A stretch of DNA of 5,627 nt, from NCBI GenBank assembly GCA_900549755.1, contig URPQ01000091.1:1-5627 (forward strand), written 5' to 3'. This DNA comes from an uncultured Oscillospiraceae bacterium (GTDB lineage Bacteria > Bacillota > Clostridia > Oscillospirales > Acutalibacteraceae). Numbering within the stretch: position 1 is the stretch's first letter; every line of letters starts with the position of its first letter. Of this stretch, positions 4,782 through 5,627 are shown one piece after another. The notes under the pieces were generated by a model. The model was not told where the DNA came from. It ran no database searches and worked only from the letters and a program-made list of their open reading frames with translations. The translations under genes were made by a program, and so were the position numbers.

Positions 4782-5433
4782 TTAATTCTCCTATCAGTTC
4801 CGTTATTTCCGCGGGGGCGGACATAAGATACTCAGCGCCGTTTTCCCGCAGCTCCTCCGCCGTTCTGAAGCCCCAAAGCACACCTACGGGCAGTGCGCCC
4901 GCGTTTACCGCCGCCGCCATATCCATACCTGAGTCGCCCGCCAGAATACACTCTGCGGGGGCTACACCGAGGGAATGAATTACAAGCAGTGTTAATGCGG
5001 GGTCGGGCTTTGTTTTGTAGCCCTCGCGCTTTCCCGCCACAAAATCGAATATATCACCGAAAAGGTTTCTTACCACCTTTTCAGCCATTTCCTGCGCCTT
5101 GTTTGAAATAATGGCTAATTTAAGCCCGCTTTTCTTTAAATCGGCAAGCATTTCCCGCACGCCGTCATACGCCTTGGTTTTATCGTGATAATGTACCCTG
5201 TAATCCTCCATAAAAAGCTCAAGGCAGGTATTAAGCGTTTTTTCATCGCGCCCGCTTTCGGGCAGCGCGCGCTCTATAAGCTTAGGTATTCCGTCCCCCA
5301 CAAAATATTTGTATTCGGAAAGGGTATGCCCCGGAAAACCCAGCTTTTCAAGTGCTTTTTCGGTGCTGTCGGCTAAATCCTCAATAGAATTTGCAAGGGT
5401 GCCGTCAAGGTCAAACAAAACCGCCTTAATCAT
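4774..5433 (-). CDS. HAD-superfamily hydrolase, phosphoglycolate phosphatase (Gph)-like
   Basis: This 219-residue protein has all four HAD motifs. Motif I is DLDGT with nucleophile D8 and acid D10. Motif II has S110 in LAIISNK. Motif III has K142 in YKTKPDP. Motif IV is AGDSGMD with D167 and D171. The helical cap inserted between motifs I and II (about residues 15-85) marks subclass I, the Gph/PGMB/PpaX group. It should be a cytosolic Mg-dependent phosphatase acting on a small phosphorylated metabolite; phosphoglycolate is possible, but these enzymes are promiscuous. The frame is open upstream to 5496, but the start at 5433 is chosen because MIKAVLFDLDGT is the usual N-terminus, a GGAGG lies at 5444-5448, and the upstream extension would encode the rpmB terminator. 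It overlaps the MFS gene by 8 bases. No promoter is visible between it and rpmB. Confidence 0.9.
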   Translation of the reverse strand: MIKAVLFDLDGTLANSIEDLADSTEKALEKLGFPGHTLSEYKYFVGDGIPKLIERALPESGRDEKTLNTCLELFMEDYRVHYHDKTKAYDGVREMLADLKKSGLKLAIISNKAQEMAEKVVRNLFGDIFDFVAGKREGYKTKPDPALTLLVIHSLGVAPAECILAGDSGMDMAAAVNAGALPVGVLWGFRTAEELRENGAEYLMSAPAEITELIGELNG

Positions 5434-5448
5434 AAATAGATAACCTCC

Positions 5449-5482
5449 AAAAACAAAAAAGCCCTCAGCTTCCGCCGAGAGC
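5449..5482 (-). terminator. Intrinsic terminator after rpmB, abutting the phosphatase ribosome binding site
   Basis: GCTCTCGGC (5474-5482) pairs with GCTGAGGGC (5461-5469) around a GGAA tetraloop, giving 9 bp including two G-U. It is followed by six U, a G and five U (5449-5460). The U-run ends at the base next to the GGAGG of the phosphatase gene. It probably ends most rpmB transcripts and lets some pass. Confidence 0.9.
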
Positions 5483-5499
5483 ATTTTGCATTTCAAACA

Positions 5500-5627
5500 T
5501 CAGATTGCACGGGTAACTTTACCTGAACGCAGGCAGCGGGTGCAAACATTGATACGACGCGGAGTGCCGTTTACGATTGCCTTAACCTTTTTAACGTTCG
5601 GTTTCCAGGGTCTGTGTGAACGTCTCT
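5500..5627 (-). CDS. rpmB: 50S ribosomal protein L28 (bL28), C-terminal part, cut by the window edge
   Basis: The 41 visible residues, reading SHRPWKPNVKKVKAIVNG, then TPRRINVCTRCLRSGKV and ending TRAI, match the L28 C-terminus. L28 is a small 50S protein of about 62 residues; the N-terminal third is outside the window. The CTRC pair is one half of the zinc site found in the C+ form of L28; the other CxxC would be in the missing N-terminus. The stop is at 5500-5502 and the terminator begins 17 bases later. It is transcribed in the same direction as the phosphatase and MFS genes. Confidence 0.95.
   Translation of the reverse strand, partial: RRSHRPWKPNVKKVKAIVNGTPRRINVCTRCLRSGKVTRAI

Noticed and set aside
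5434..5496. N-terminal extension of the phosphatase to an ATG at 5496
   Set aside because: The extra 21 residues translate the rpmB terminator hairpin and its U-run. The start at 5433 has its own GGAGG and the usual HAD N-terminus.

Overview
The window looks like a Firmicutes chromosome, most plausibly a Clostridia-type gut anaerobe. The evidence is a canonical rpsJ-rplC-rplD-rplW-rplB order, strong AGGAGG-type ribosome binding sites, an L3 without the glutamine that PrmB methylates in enterobacteria, an L28 whose visible part carries a CxxC pair, and consensus sigma-A promoters. The genus cannot be fixed from this sequence. Every protein gene lies on the minus strand, so transcription runs from right to left. 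The one exception is a tRNA gene on the plus strand.

From right to left: (1) 5500-5627 is the 3' end of rpmB (L28), closed by an intrinsic terminator whose U-run directly abuts the next ribosome binding site. (2) 3585-5433 is a two-gene unit, a Gph-like HAD phosphatase and a 12-helix MFS transporter, overlapping by 8 bases. (3) 3232-3584 is a compact regulatory zone. It holds a plus-strand tRNA-Thr(CGT) with its own consensus promoter and terminator, and a perfect consensus minus-strand promoter (TTGACA-N17-TATAAT) aimed back across the tRNA gene. (4) 2800-3231 is an XRE-family helix-turn-helix regulator with its own terminator. (5) 2376-2799 has no protein gene. It holds an A/T-tract-rich promoter and a roughly 270-base, strongly structured 5' leader of the S10 operon. 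(6) 1-2375 is the first part of the S10 operon: S10, L3, L4, L23 and the first 116 residues of L2.

The ribosomal genes supply parts of the 30S head (S10) and of the 50S peptidyl-transferase and exit-tunnel region (L2, L3, L4, L23). Their expression is probably set by the promoter and the leader RNA, which folds by eye into at least eight helices. One of these is a pair of mutually exclusive helices, so attenuation or ribosomal-protein feedback is a reasonable hypothesis. The most interesting parts are this leader and the convergent promoter pair around the tRNA, which would give the XRE regulator mRNA a 5' leader antisense to the tRNA. No mobile element, CRISPR array or phage feature was seen.
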